Below, piece after piece: positions 1-14,294 of a stretch of DNA of 14,294 nt (positions within the stretch are counted from its first letter, which is position 1; the number at the start of each line of letters is the position of its first letter). The notes beneath the pieces were generated by a model. That model made no database searches and was not told the origin of the DNA. It worked only from the letters and a program-made list of their open reading frames with translations. The position numbers and the translations under genes are program-made. The stretch is taken from the NCBI GenBank assembly GCA_029050415.1, contig JAIDMU010000229.1, forward strand, positions 1 through 14,294, read 5' to 3'. The stretch comes from Malacoplasma sp. GTDB taxonomy: Bacteria > Bacillota_I > Bacilli_A > Mycoplasmatales > Mycoplasmoidaceae.

Positions 1-1
1 A

Positions 2-35
2 TTTTATAGATTTTTTATATTAAATCTATATAAAA
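2..35 (+). promoter_or_regulatory. AT-rich hairpin in the nrd operon leader
   Basis: An inverted repeat lies about 40 bases ahead of nrdF. Bases 5-13 (tatagattt) pair with 22-30 (aaatctata) around an 8-base loop, and with one bulged base the stem extends into 2-4/32-34. A short T-run (gtttt) follows, which makes a weak intrinsic terminator or attenuator possible. The operon promoter and any upstream aptamer lie outside the window. In Mesoplasma florum a 2'-deoxyguanosine-sensing purine-type riboswitch precedes ribonucleotide reductase genes, so an attenuator arm is plausible here. No aptamer core is visible in these 70 bases, so that link is inference. Confidence 0.4.
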
Positions 36-70
36 TGTTTTAATTAGTATTATTAATTCGAGGTAGCAGT

Positions 71-1090
71 ATGGACAATAAAAAAGATTATTTCAATAAG
101 TCAATTTCACCAATTGAATATGCAAAAAACAATTTAAAAGGGAAAATGAGATCAGTAAATTGAAATTTTATTAATGATGAAAAAGATTTAGAAGTTTGAA
201 ACAGAATTACTCAAAATTTCTGACTTCCTGAAAAAATTGCACTTTCAAATGATTTAACTTCTTGAAATAAATTAGATAATAAGTGACAAGAACTTGTTGT
301 TAGAACATTTACAGGATTAACACTATTAGACACTATTCAAGCTACAATAGGAGATGTTGCTCAAGTTAAAAACTCTTTAACTGACCATGAACAAGTTATA
401 TATACAAATTTTGCCTTTATGGTTGGTGTTCATGCAAGAAGTTATGGATCAATATTTTCTACATTTTGTTCAAGTGATCAAATTAATTCAGCACATGATT
501 GAGTAATTAATTGTGAAAGTTTACAAAAAAGAGCACAAGTTCTAATACCTTATTATATAGGAGATGATCCTTTAAAATCAAAAGTTGCAGCTGCTATGAT
601 GCCTGGATTCTTATTGTATGGTGGGTTCTATTTACCTTTTTATTTAGGTGCAAAAAATATGTTACCAAATACTTTAGATATTATTAGATTAATACTAAGA
701 GATAAAGTAATCCATAATTACTACAGTGGTTATAAGTATCAACAAAAAGTTGCTAAACTACCACCTGAAAAACAAGCAGAAATGAAAAAATTTGTTTTTG
801 ATTTATTATATGAAGTAATAGATTTAGAAAAAAAATTTTTAAATGAATTATACTCAGGTTTTAATATTGCAGATGATGCAATTAAATTCAGTGTATATAA
901 TGCAGGTAAATTCTTACAAAACTTAGGCTATGATTCTCCATTTACGCCTCAAGAAACAGAAATTAAACCAGAAATATTTGTGCAACTATCAGCAAGAGCT
1001 GATGAAAACCATGATTTCTTTTCTGGTAATGGTTCTTCATATATTATGGGAAATGTTGAAGAAACAGATGATGAAGATTGAGATTTTTAA
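71..1090 (+). CDS. nrdF: Class Ie (metal-free, VPK type) ribonucleotide reductase radical subunit NrdF
   Basis: This 339-residue protein is the R2 (beta) subunit that generates the radical NrdE uses to reduce ribonucleotides to deoxyribonucleotides in the cytosol. The fold is clearly NrdF: TFTGLTLLDTIQ (79-90), VHARSYGSIFST (120-131), MPGFLLYGGFY (177-187), LRDKVIHNYYSGYKYQ (208-223) and the acidic NrdE-docking tail ending DDEDWDF. The carboxylate ligands are altered. The residues equivalent to E. coli NrdF Glu98, Glu158 and Glu192 are Val118, Pro178 and Lys212. Asp87, His121, His215 and the radical Tyr125 are kept, all at a constant offset of 20 from E. coli. This is the VPK pattern of class Ie enzymes, first characterised in Mesoplasma florum, where the tyrosine becomes a DOPA radical with NrdI's help. 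The ATG follows GAGGTA nine bases upstream. All seven Trp codons are UGA. nrdI begins three bases after the stop. Confidence 0.97.
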
Positions 1091-1093
1091 TAA

Positions 1094-1528
1094 ATGAACA
1101 ATAATTTAGAAAAAAAATTTTATATTGTTTATTTTTCTTCAATTTCCAATAATACACATCGTTTTATTTTAAAAGTGGGTTGCAGATCAACAAGATTACC
1201 AATAAATTTTAATGAAGACCCACCAATTATTGAAGAACCTTTTATATTATTAACGCCAACTTATGCTGGTGGTCATGGGCAAACAACAGGAGCTGTTCCA
1301 AAACAAGTAAAAAAATTTTTAAACATTGAAACTAATAGAAATAATTGTAAAGCAGTAATTGCATCAGGAAATACAAATTTCTATGATACATATTGCATTG
1401 CTGGGGATATAATTTCAAAGAAACTAAATATTCCATATCTTTACAATTTCGAATTATTAGGCACAAAACAAGATGTTGAAAAAGTAATAGAAATAGGAAA
1501 TAAATTTTGAGAAGATAATAATTTTTAG
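1094..1528 (+). CDS. nrdI: NrdI, flavodoxin-like activator of NrdF
   Basis: This 144-residue protein matches NrdI over its full length. The phosphate-binding flavodoxin loop is YFSSISNNTHRF (13-24). The first flavin loop is TPTYAGGHGQTTGAVPKQV (54-72), and the second is SGNTNFYDTYCIAGD (91-105). In class Ib systems NrdI is an FMN protein that makes superoxide for assembling the Mn-tyrosyl cofactor. In class Ie systems it is required for oxygen-dependent hydroxylation of the NrdF tyrosine to DOPA and for radical formation. Its place between the NrdF and NrdE genes fits that role. It starts three bases after the nrdF stop with no clear Shine-Dalgarno of its own, so translation is probably coupled to nrdF. 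The protein continues through one UGA(Trp) to end in WEDNNF. Confidence 0.96.
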
Positions 1529-1540
1529 GAAGTAATAAAA

Positions 1541-3721
1541 ATGAATAATAATAACTCTAATACAAATAGTAAAAACAATATAATTATAGATAAAGATTCT
1601 TATATATCTTTAAATGCAACTATAAAACTTTTTGATGAAAATGGAAATTTTCAATTTGAAAATGATTTATTAGCAGTAGATAAATATTTAGAAACAGAAA
1701 TTTTGCCTAACTTCAAAGTTTTTGGATCTGTAAAAGAAAAATTAGAATATTTATTTGTTAATAACTATTATGATTTTGATTTATTTAAAAAATATAATCC
1801 AAATTTTTTAATTTCTATTTTTGAAAAAGCAAAAAGTTATAATTTTAAATTCAGTTCATTTATGGGAGCAATGAAATTTTATACAACTTATGCTTTAAAA
1901 TCTTTTGATAACAAAACTTATTTTGAACACTATGAAGATCGTGTTACTTGTAATGCATTACTATTTGCAAAAGGAAATGAACAAGATGCTTTAACTTTTT
2001 TAGATGAAATGATGACAGGAAGATATCAACCTGCAACACCAACATTTTTAAATGCTGGTAAAAAGAAAAGAGGAGAGTTTGTTTCTTGTTATTTAATTAG
2101 AGTTGAAGATAATATGGAATCAATTGCTAGAGCTACTACAATGGGATTACAATTATCAAAAAGAGGTGGTGGAGTTGCATATTGTTTAACAAATCTAAGG
2201 GAATTTGGAGCACCTATTAAAAATATTAAAAATCAAGCTACTGGAATTATCCCTGTAATGAAAATTTTAGAAGATGTTTTTTCATATGCAAACCAACTAG
2301 GACAAAGACAAGGGGCTGGAGCAGTTTATTTAAATGTGTTCCATCCAGATATTTTAAAATTTTTAGACTCTAAAAGAGAAAATGCAGATGAAAAAATCAG
2401 AATTAAATCTTTGTCATTAGGTGTTGTTATTCCAGATGTTGCTTTTCATTTAGCTAAAGAAAACAAAGAAATGGCACTATTTTCACCTTATGACATTCAA
2501 AGAGAATATAAAAAACCAATGAGTGATATTTCAATTACAAAAGAATATGAAAATCTTTTAAATAATCCAAAGATTTCTAAAACATTTATTCCTGCAAGAA
2601 AATTATTTAAACAAATTGCTGAAATCCAATTTGAATCTGGTTATCCTTTCATTCTATTTGATGATATAGCAAATGAAAAAAACGCAGCATTAAATAATAG
2701 AATAATCATGTCAAATCTTTGTACTGAAATTATTCAAATTAATACTCCTTCTGTTTTAAATACAGATCTTTCATATGAAAAATTAGGGGAAGATGTTTGT
2801 TGTAATTTAGGATCATTAAATATTGCAAAAGTAATGGAAAATGGTAAAAATTTCAGTAAAACTATAGAATATTCAATTAAAGCATTAGATGCAATTGCAC
2901 ATTTAGCAGATTTATCATCAGCACCAACAATCCAAGAAGGAAATTCAAAAAATAAAGCAGTTGGATTAGGTGCAATGAATTTACATGGGTTTTTAGCTAC
3001 AAATAAAATTTATTATGATAGTCCAGAAGCTGTTGATTTCACAAATATGTTTTTTTATGCAATGGCTTATCATTGTTATAAAGCTTCAAATAAACATGCA
3101 AAAGAAACAGGATTTGTTTTTGAAAATTTTAAAAATACAAAATATGCTGATGGTTCATATTTTGATAAATATACAAAATGCGAAAGTGATTACTGAACTC
3201 CAAAAACTGAAAAAATAAAAAACTTATTAAAACAATATGAATTTGAAATCCCATCTCAACAAGACTGAATAGAATTAAGTGAAAATATTAAAAAATATGG
3301 TTTAGCAAATTCACATTTAATGGCTGTTGCTCCAACAGGATCTATTAGTTATTTATCTTCATGTACTCCAAGTTTACAACCTACTGTGTCTCCAATTGAA
3401 ATTAGAAAAGAAGGGAAAGTTGGGAGAATTTATGTTCCGGCTTATAAAATCAGTGTTGATAACTATATGTATTATGCTAAAGGTGCATATGAAATGGGGA
3501 CTAATCCAATTATTGATATATGTGCAGCAGCACAACAACATGTTGATCAAGCAATTTCTATGACTTTATTTTTAACAGAAAATGCAACTACAAGAGACTT
3601 AAACAAAGCCTATATTTATGCTTTTAATAAAAAATGTATTTCAATTTACTACATTAGAATTAGACAAGAAGTTTTAAAAGACTCTGAAAAACTATTTGAA
3701 TGTACAACTTGTGTTATTTAA
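1541..3721 (+). CDS. nrdE: Ribonucleoside-diphosphate reductase large (catalytic) subunit NrdE
   Basis: This 726-residue protein is the alpha subunit that reduces nucleoside diphosphates to deoxynucleoside diphosphates. The length fits class Ib NrdE, which lacks a full N-terminal ATP cone. Active-site parts are intact: Cys183 (VSCYLIR) and Cys421 (DVCCNLGS) as the redox pair, the catalytic SNLCTEI motif with Asn392, Cys394 (thiyl) and Glu396, the radical-relay tyrosines Tyr703-Tyr704 (IYYIRIRQ), and the C-terminal reductant-exchange pair Cys721/Cys724 in ECTTCVI. PATPTFLNAG (164-173), SKRGGGV and GQRQGAGAVYLNVFHPD are also typical. Two UGA(Trp) codons interrupt it under the standard code. AGGAAG overlapping the nrdI stop, eight bases before the ATG, is the ribosome binding site. 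The reductant (NrdH or thioredoxin) is not encoded nearby. Nothing in NrdE itself marks it as class Ie; that label comes from NrdF. Confidence 0.97.
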
Positions 3722-3742
3722 AAATAACTAATTTAATTAATT

Positions 3743-3782
3743 AAAAACCAGAAATCCTATTATAAGATTTCTGGTTTTTTTT
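3743..3782 (+). terminator. Intrinsic terminator of the nrd operon, probably bidirectional
   Basis: A 14-bp stem pairs 3743-3756 (aaaaaccagaaatc) with 3766-3779 (gatttctggttttt) around a 9-base loop, followed by further Ts. It starts 22 bases after the nrdE stop. The opposite strand also shows a T-run after the stem, and the minus-strand gene ending at 3801 runs towards it, so one hairpin can end both converging transcripts. Confidence 0.9.
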
Positions 3783-3800
3783 AATGTTTTATTGATTACT

Positions 3801-4436
3801 CTATTCATAAAAATTTCTTTGATAAACTTCACTAATTGTTTCTAAAAATAAAGAATAAGATTTTTTATTCATAAAATTATAATTTTTTTTAAATAAATAT
3901 ACTTCTTTTACTTCTTCTCATAAATTCTCTTTTTTAATTGAATTTATTTTTTCTTCTAATTTATAAAAGGATTTTTTTCTAAAGTTTCAATAATAAGAAT
4001 TTTGTTTTTTATTGAAATGTATATATTGTTGTCTATCATTTTCACAGTCAAAGACTATTGCAATATCAGCACTATGTAAAATTTTTGAATTTCATTGATC
4101 TTTAACTTTTATTGTTAATACTCTAGTACTATTTTCTGGATAATCAAAATTAGTAAAACCTTGATTAACAATTTTATTGAATGCTTCTTTCAATATATTT
4201 CTTATTTCTTCAGCTGTATAATTTTCTTCATCATCATTTACTCTTATGTCTAAATCAAAATCAAATCCTATATTTGATTTATCATTTGTTGTTATCATGT
4301 TATATTTTGAACTTCCAACAAAATCGTATCTAAAAGTAAAATATTCTCTTACTTCATCTTGAACCAAATGTATTAAATCTATTAATTTATTTTTAATAAA
4401 TGAATACTCTTCTTTTTCTACAAATCTATAACTCAT
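3801..4436 (-). CDS. Nucleotidyltransferase-fold protein of unknown role (paralogue A)
   Basis: This 211-residue protein, restored across three UGA(Trp) codons, has no function I can name. The N-terminal half carries the signature of the DNA polymerase beta-like nucleotidyltransferase superfamily: a helix (residues 12-32), the FVGSSKYNMIT strand-turn with Gly41-Ser42, the paired acidic motif FDFDLDI with Asp59 and Asp61, NSTRVLTIKV (102-111), and a third acidic strand SADIAIVFD with Asp124. All three metal-binding acids look present, so catalysis is plausible. The C-terminal part (about 145-205) is charged and probably helical. It aligns along its whole length with the neighbouring gene, including the end (SLFLETISEVYQ versus SLFIESINEIMQ). 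An upstream in-frame ATG at 4475 would add 13 residues. I chose 4436 because it matches the paralogue's start and has AGGT about 10 bases ahead. It is 50 bases downstream of paralogue B, probably in one transcript. Confidence 0.8.
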
Positions 4437-4486
4437 ATTTATTACCTGTTTTCTTTTAATCAAAGTATTAATCATTAGATGCTTTT

Positions 4487-5098
4487 TTATATTTCTTGCA
4501 TAATTTCATTAATTGACTCAATAAATAATGAACAAGAAGTTTTGTCATTATCAGCATTTTCATTCTTTTTTTCTAAATATTTTTTTCTAAATTCATTTCA
4601 TTTTCCTTTACTTTTAATCACTTTTATGTTTTTAAGCATATCATTATTTTTTCTTAATTGTTGTCACTCTATAGTAGACTCTTTTTTATTATGAAATATT
4701 ATTCCTTCATTTAGTATTATTGCAAAATCCACTCCATATATTATTTTTGATTCCTTTTGATTTATTTCTTTTAAAGTTATAGATCTTGAATTATTTTCGG
4801 GATAATTTAAACTTGTTTTATTTTTATTAACTAATTTATTAAATGATTTAATTATTAAACTTCTTATTTCTTTTTCTGTTAAATCTTCTTTCTTTATTTT
4901 TTGTATTTCAAAATTAACATCAAAGTCAAATCCTTTATTTGGATTACCAACTGTAATCATGTTGTATTTTGCACTACCAATAAAATCAAAACGAAAAGTA
5001 AAAAATTTTCTTAATTCATTTTGTACTAATTTTATTAATTCAATTAAACTAATTTTTAAATTAGAATAATCTTTTCTTGTTACATATTCAAAAGACAT
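4487..5098 (-). CDS. Nucleotidyltransferase-fold protein of unknown role (paralogue B)
   Basis: This 203-residue protein is the upstream member of a tandem duplicated pair and has no recognisable specific function. Its nucleotidyltransferase-like features mirror those of the next gene: FIGSAKYNMIT with Gly41-Ser42, GFDFDVNFEI with Asp58 and Asp60, NNSRSITLKEI, and YGVDFAIIL with Asp124. The C-terminal third is Lys/Glu/Asn-rich and probably helical. Two UGA(Trp) codons are read through. Start choice is firm: CTCCTT on the plus strand at 5107-5112 gives a strong AAGGAG ribosome site eight bases before the ATG, and the first residues (MSFEYVTRKDY) align with MSYRFVEKEEY of its partner. It has its own promoter and an unusual GC-rich leader. 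No antitoxin-like, cyclase-effector or mobile gene flanks the pair, so a defence, toxin or RNA-modifying role is only a guess. Confidence 0.8.
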
Positions 5099-5112
5099 TA
5101 TTCATTCTCCTT

Positions 5113-5168
5113 AAAAAATATAAATTTTGTTGCCCCATGCCGACCATTTAGATTAGATCACCCAAATC
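5113..5168 (-). other. GC-rich 5' leader of the nucleotidyltransferase-like gene pair
   Basis: Between the predicted start of transcription and the ribosome site of paralogue B lies a leader whose first two-thirds (about 5129-5168) is nearly half G+C, in contrast to the very AT-rich surroundings. On the transcribed strand it is G-rich (GGGTG, GGTCGG, ATGGGGC) and poor in C, so it forms few obvious internal helices. I matched it to no known riboswitch or tRNA. Confidence 0.4.
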
Positions 5169-5173
5169 ATATT

Positions 5174-5202
5174 ATTATAAAGGAAAAGTTACTTATTTCT
5201 AA
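5174..5202 (-). promoter_or_regulatory. Promoter for the nucleotidyltransferase-like gene pair
   Basis: On the minus strand a perfect -10 TATAAT (5174-5179) lies 17 bases downstream of TTAGAA (5197-5202), a fair -35. It sits just past the rpsI terminator, so the two paralogues are likely transcribed separately from the ribosomal protein genes. The call rests on consensus and spacing only. Confidence 0.6.
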
Positions 5203-5206
5203 TGAA

Positions 5207-5238
5207 ATAAAAAAAACAGAAGTTTTACCTTCTGTTTT
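5207..5238 (-). terminator. Intrinsic terminator after rpsI
   Basis: A 10-bp stem pairs 5213-5222 (aaaacagaag) with 5229-5238 (cttctgtttt) around a 6-base loop. On the minus strand it runs into eight Ts. It lies about 18 bases beyond the rpsI stop and closes the rplM-rpsI transcript. Confidence 0.88.
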
Positions 5239-5255
5239 ATGTGTATAAAAAATAA

Positions 5256-5645
5256 TTAACGTTTTGTAAATTGAGGTCTTCTTCTTGCACCATATAGACC
5301 GTATTTTTTTCTTTCTTTAACTCTTGAATCTCTAGTTAACATTTTAGAAATTTTTAAAGATTTTCTAAAATCTTGATTAACAGCTAATAAAGCTCTAGCA
5401 ATTCCTAATCTTATTGCTCCAGCTTGTCCTGTAAATCCACCTCCAACAACTTTTACAAATACATCAAAACTTTTTCTAGTATCTGTAATTACAAGAGGTT
5501 GTTCCATATCTTGAATAACTAAAGAGTTTGGAAAATATTCACTTGGTTTTCTTTTATTAATAAAAATCTTTCCAGTTCCTGGAACTAATTTAACATGTGC
5601 AATAGAAGATTTTCTTCTTCCTAAACCTTTATACTCTACACTCAT
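5256..5645 (-). CDS. rpsI: 30S ribosomal protein S9
   Basis: This 129-residue protein is S9, a component of the small-subunit head whose C-terminal tail reaches the P-site tRNA. It has the full family pattern: [20 protein letters not shown] near the N-terminus, [21 protein letters not shown] in the middle, and the basic tail RRRPQFTKR with the conserved C-terminal Lys-Arg. Length is normal. It follows rplM by 11 bases, the standard bacterial L13-S9 pair, with AAGGGA overlapping the rplM stop as a likely ribosome site. It contains no tryptophan and so reads without interruption in either code. Confidence 0.98.
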   Translation of the reverse strand: MSVEYKGLGRRKSSIAHVKLVPGTGKIFINKRKPSEYFPNSLVIQDMEQPLVITDTRKSFDVFVKVVGGGFTGQAGAIRLGIARALLAVNQDFRKSLKISKMLTRDSRVKERKKYGLYGARRRPQFTKR

Positions 5646-5656
5646 TTTTCTTTCCC

Positions 5657-6103
5657 TTAATTATTTTTTATTTTTAATTCAACTGGTTTTTGAGCAGTTT
5701 GTTTGTGATTGTTGTCTTTATAAACAAATAGTTTTTTAATGATATTTCTAGAAAGTCTATTTTTAGGTAACATTCCTTTAATAGCTTCATAAATTAACTC
5801 ATCAGAATATTTTTCAATCATTTGTTTCCCTGTTCTTTCTTTCAAACCACCAATATATCCAGAATGTCTATATCATTTTTCTTTTTCGGCTTTATCAGAA
5901 GATAAAACAATTTTATCAGAATTGATAATCACTAAATAATCACCACAATCAACATTAGGAGTAAAATCAGCTTTATTTTTGCCACGTAAAATGTTTGCAG
6001 CTTCAACAGCTAATTTACCTAAAATAACATTAGATGCATCAATGATATATCACTTTTTATTAGCCATTGCTGCTTCATTTTTAACAAATGTTGTCTTTTG
6101 CAT
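5657..6103 (-). CDS. rplM: 50S ribosomal protein L13
   Basis: This 148-residue protein is L13, an early-assembling large-subunit protein. Recognisable segments are [20 protein letters not shown] (about 18-37), [41 protein letters not shown] and [19 protein letters not shown]. Two UGA(Trp) codons hide the first 86 residues under the standard code. AAAGGAG on the minus strand (6114-6120) supports the chosen ATG. It is the first gene of a two-gene unit with rpsI, with its own promoter just after the rpoC terminator. The N-terminus ([19 protein letters not shown]) contains a second possible ATG at residue 13, but the first one has the strong ribosome site. Confidence 0.97.
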
Positions 6104-6133
6104 AAATAAAATACTCCTTTAGTGCAACATCTT

Positions 6134-6161
6134 ATATTATATATGAAATTTTGACTTTCAA
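6134..6161 (-). promoter_or_regulatory. Promoter for rplM-rpsI
   Basis: The minus strand has TTGAAA (6156-6161) as -35. Sixteen bases on it has TAATAT (6134-6139), inside a TATA-rich stretch that also contains TATAAT (6136-6141) at the shorter spacing of 14. Transcription would start roughly 25 bases before the rplM ATG. The exact -10 is uncertain. Confidence 0.5.
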
Positions 6162-6186
6162 TATATCAATTTTGAAAAGAAAAGAA

Positions 6187-10053
<3,867 letters not shown>

Positions 10054-10072
10054 AAATTTAACTAAATCCTTT

Positions 10073-14206
<4,134 letters not shown>

Positions 14207-14245
14207 TTGCTGAATTGCTCCTTATTTTCTGCTGGTGGTTTGATA

Positions 14246-14283
14246 TAAAAAGACTTTAAAAATCACTTTAAAGCATAATTATA
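14246..14283 (-). promoter_or_regulatory. Promoter -10 element and attenuator-like hairpin upstream of rpoB
   Basis: On the minus strand a TATAAT (14278-14283) stands at the window edge; its -35 would be outside. Downstream of it a 7-bp stem (14254-14260 with 14267-14273, ctttaaa/tttaaag, 6-base loop) is followed by CTTTTT. It could be an attenuator ahead of rpoB or the terminator of an upstream gene with partial read-through. Both readings rest on sequence shape only. Confidence 0.4.
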
Positions 14284-14294
14284 TAGTATAACTG

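Noticed and set aside
71-1090. NrdF as a decayed or inactive class Ib protein because its metal glutamates are missing.
   Set aside because: The substitutions are precisely the V, P, K set of characterised metal-free enzymes; the radical tyrosine and docking tail are conserved; and intact nrdI and nrdE sit in the same operon.
4479-4694. Plus-strand open frame of 71 codons opposite paralogue B.
   Set aside because: It is antisense to a coding gene with a paralogue, its product is a low-complexity Phe/Ser/Leu shadow, and it has no ribosome site.
5061-5147. Minus-strand 28-codon reading frame in the GC-rich leader, starting MVGMGQQ, that overlaps the start of paralogue B out of frame.
   Set aside because: No ribosome site precedes it, its GTC, GGC and GGG codons are foreign to the local codon use, and it overlaps a well-supported gene in another frame.
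5129-5150. Leader fragment resembling pieces of the hepatitis delta virus ribozyme (GGTCGGCATG followed by GGGCAAC).
   Set aside because: The intervening part, including the strand that would form helix P1, is missing, so the fold cannot form. The likeness is most simply chance.
5129-5170. A tRNA or tRNA fragment, suggested by higher G+C.
   Set aside because: No T-loop GTTCGA-type motif, no acceptor stem pairing and no anticodon arm are present.
3783-5255. A mobile element or defence island around the paralogous pair.
   Set aside because: No transposase, integrase, inverted terminal repeats, direct repeats or recognised effector genes are seen, and base composition of the two genes matches the neighbours.

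Overview
The window is strongly AT-rich and reads correctly only if UGA codes for tryptophan. Every gene of normal length is cut at UGA under the standard code and restored under genetic code 4. I count about 29 tryptophans in the translated genes, all UGA and none UGG. Together with the gene repertoire this points to a mollicute, most likely the Mesoplasma/Entomoplasma/Spiroplasma/mycoides branch. The exact species cannot be set from sequence reading alone.

Layout. Positions 1-70 are the end of the leader of a plus-strand nrd operon, with an AT-rich hairpin. Positions 71-3721 hold nrdF, nrdI and nrdE, a complete ribonucleotide reductase operon in nrdFIE order, closed by a terminator that appears to work in both directions. 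Everything else is on the minus strand. Reading from the right edge: a promoter/attenuator region, rpoB (10073-14206), rpoC (6187-10053), a terminator overlapping the rpoC stop, a promoter, rplM and rpsI (L13 and S9), another terminator, then a promoter with an unusually GC-rich leader. That leader precedes two tandem paralogous genes (4487-5098 and 3801-4436) with the signature of the polymerase-beta-type nucleotidyltransferase fold. These two genes converge on the nrd operon.

The most important observation is in NrdF. The three metal-binding glutamates of normal class I R2 proteins are replaced by Val118, Pro178 and Lys212, while Asp87, His121, His215 and the radical tyrosine Tyr125 remain. 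This is the 'VPK' signature of the metal-free class Ie ribonucleotide reductase, in which NrdI-dependent chemistry turns the tyrosine into a DOPA radical. The same operon supplies NrdI and a catalytically intact NrdE, so the whole metal-independent dNTP-making unit is here except for the reductant. No nrdH-like gene lies in the window.

The least understood element is the tandem nucleotidyltransferase-like pair. I cannot assign it a substrate or a role. Other points of interest are Asn at the RpoB position equivalent to E. coli 526, which is linked to natural rifampin insensitivity of mollicutes, a large divergent insertion in the RpoB lobe, and an rpoC terminator built partly from coding sequence.
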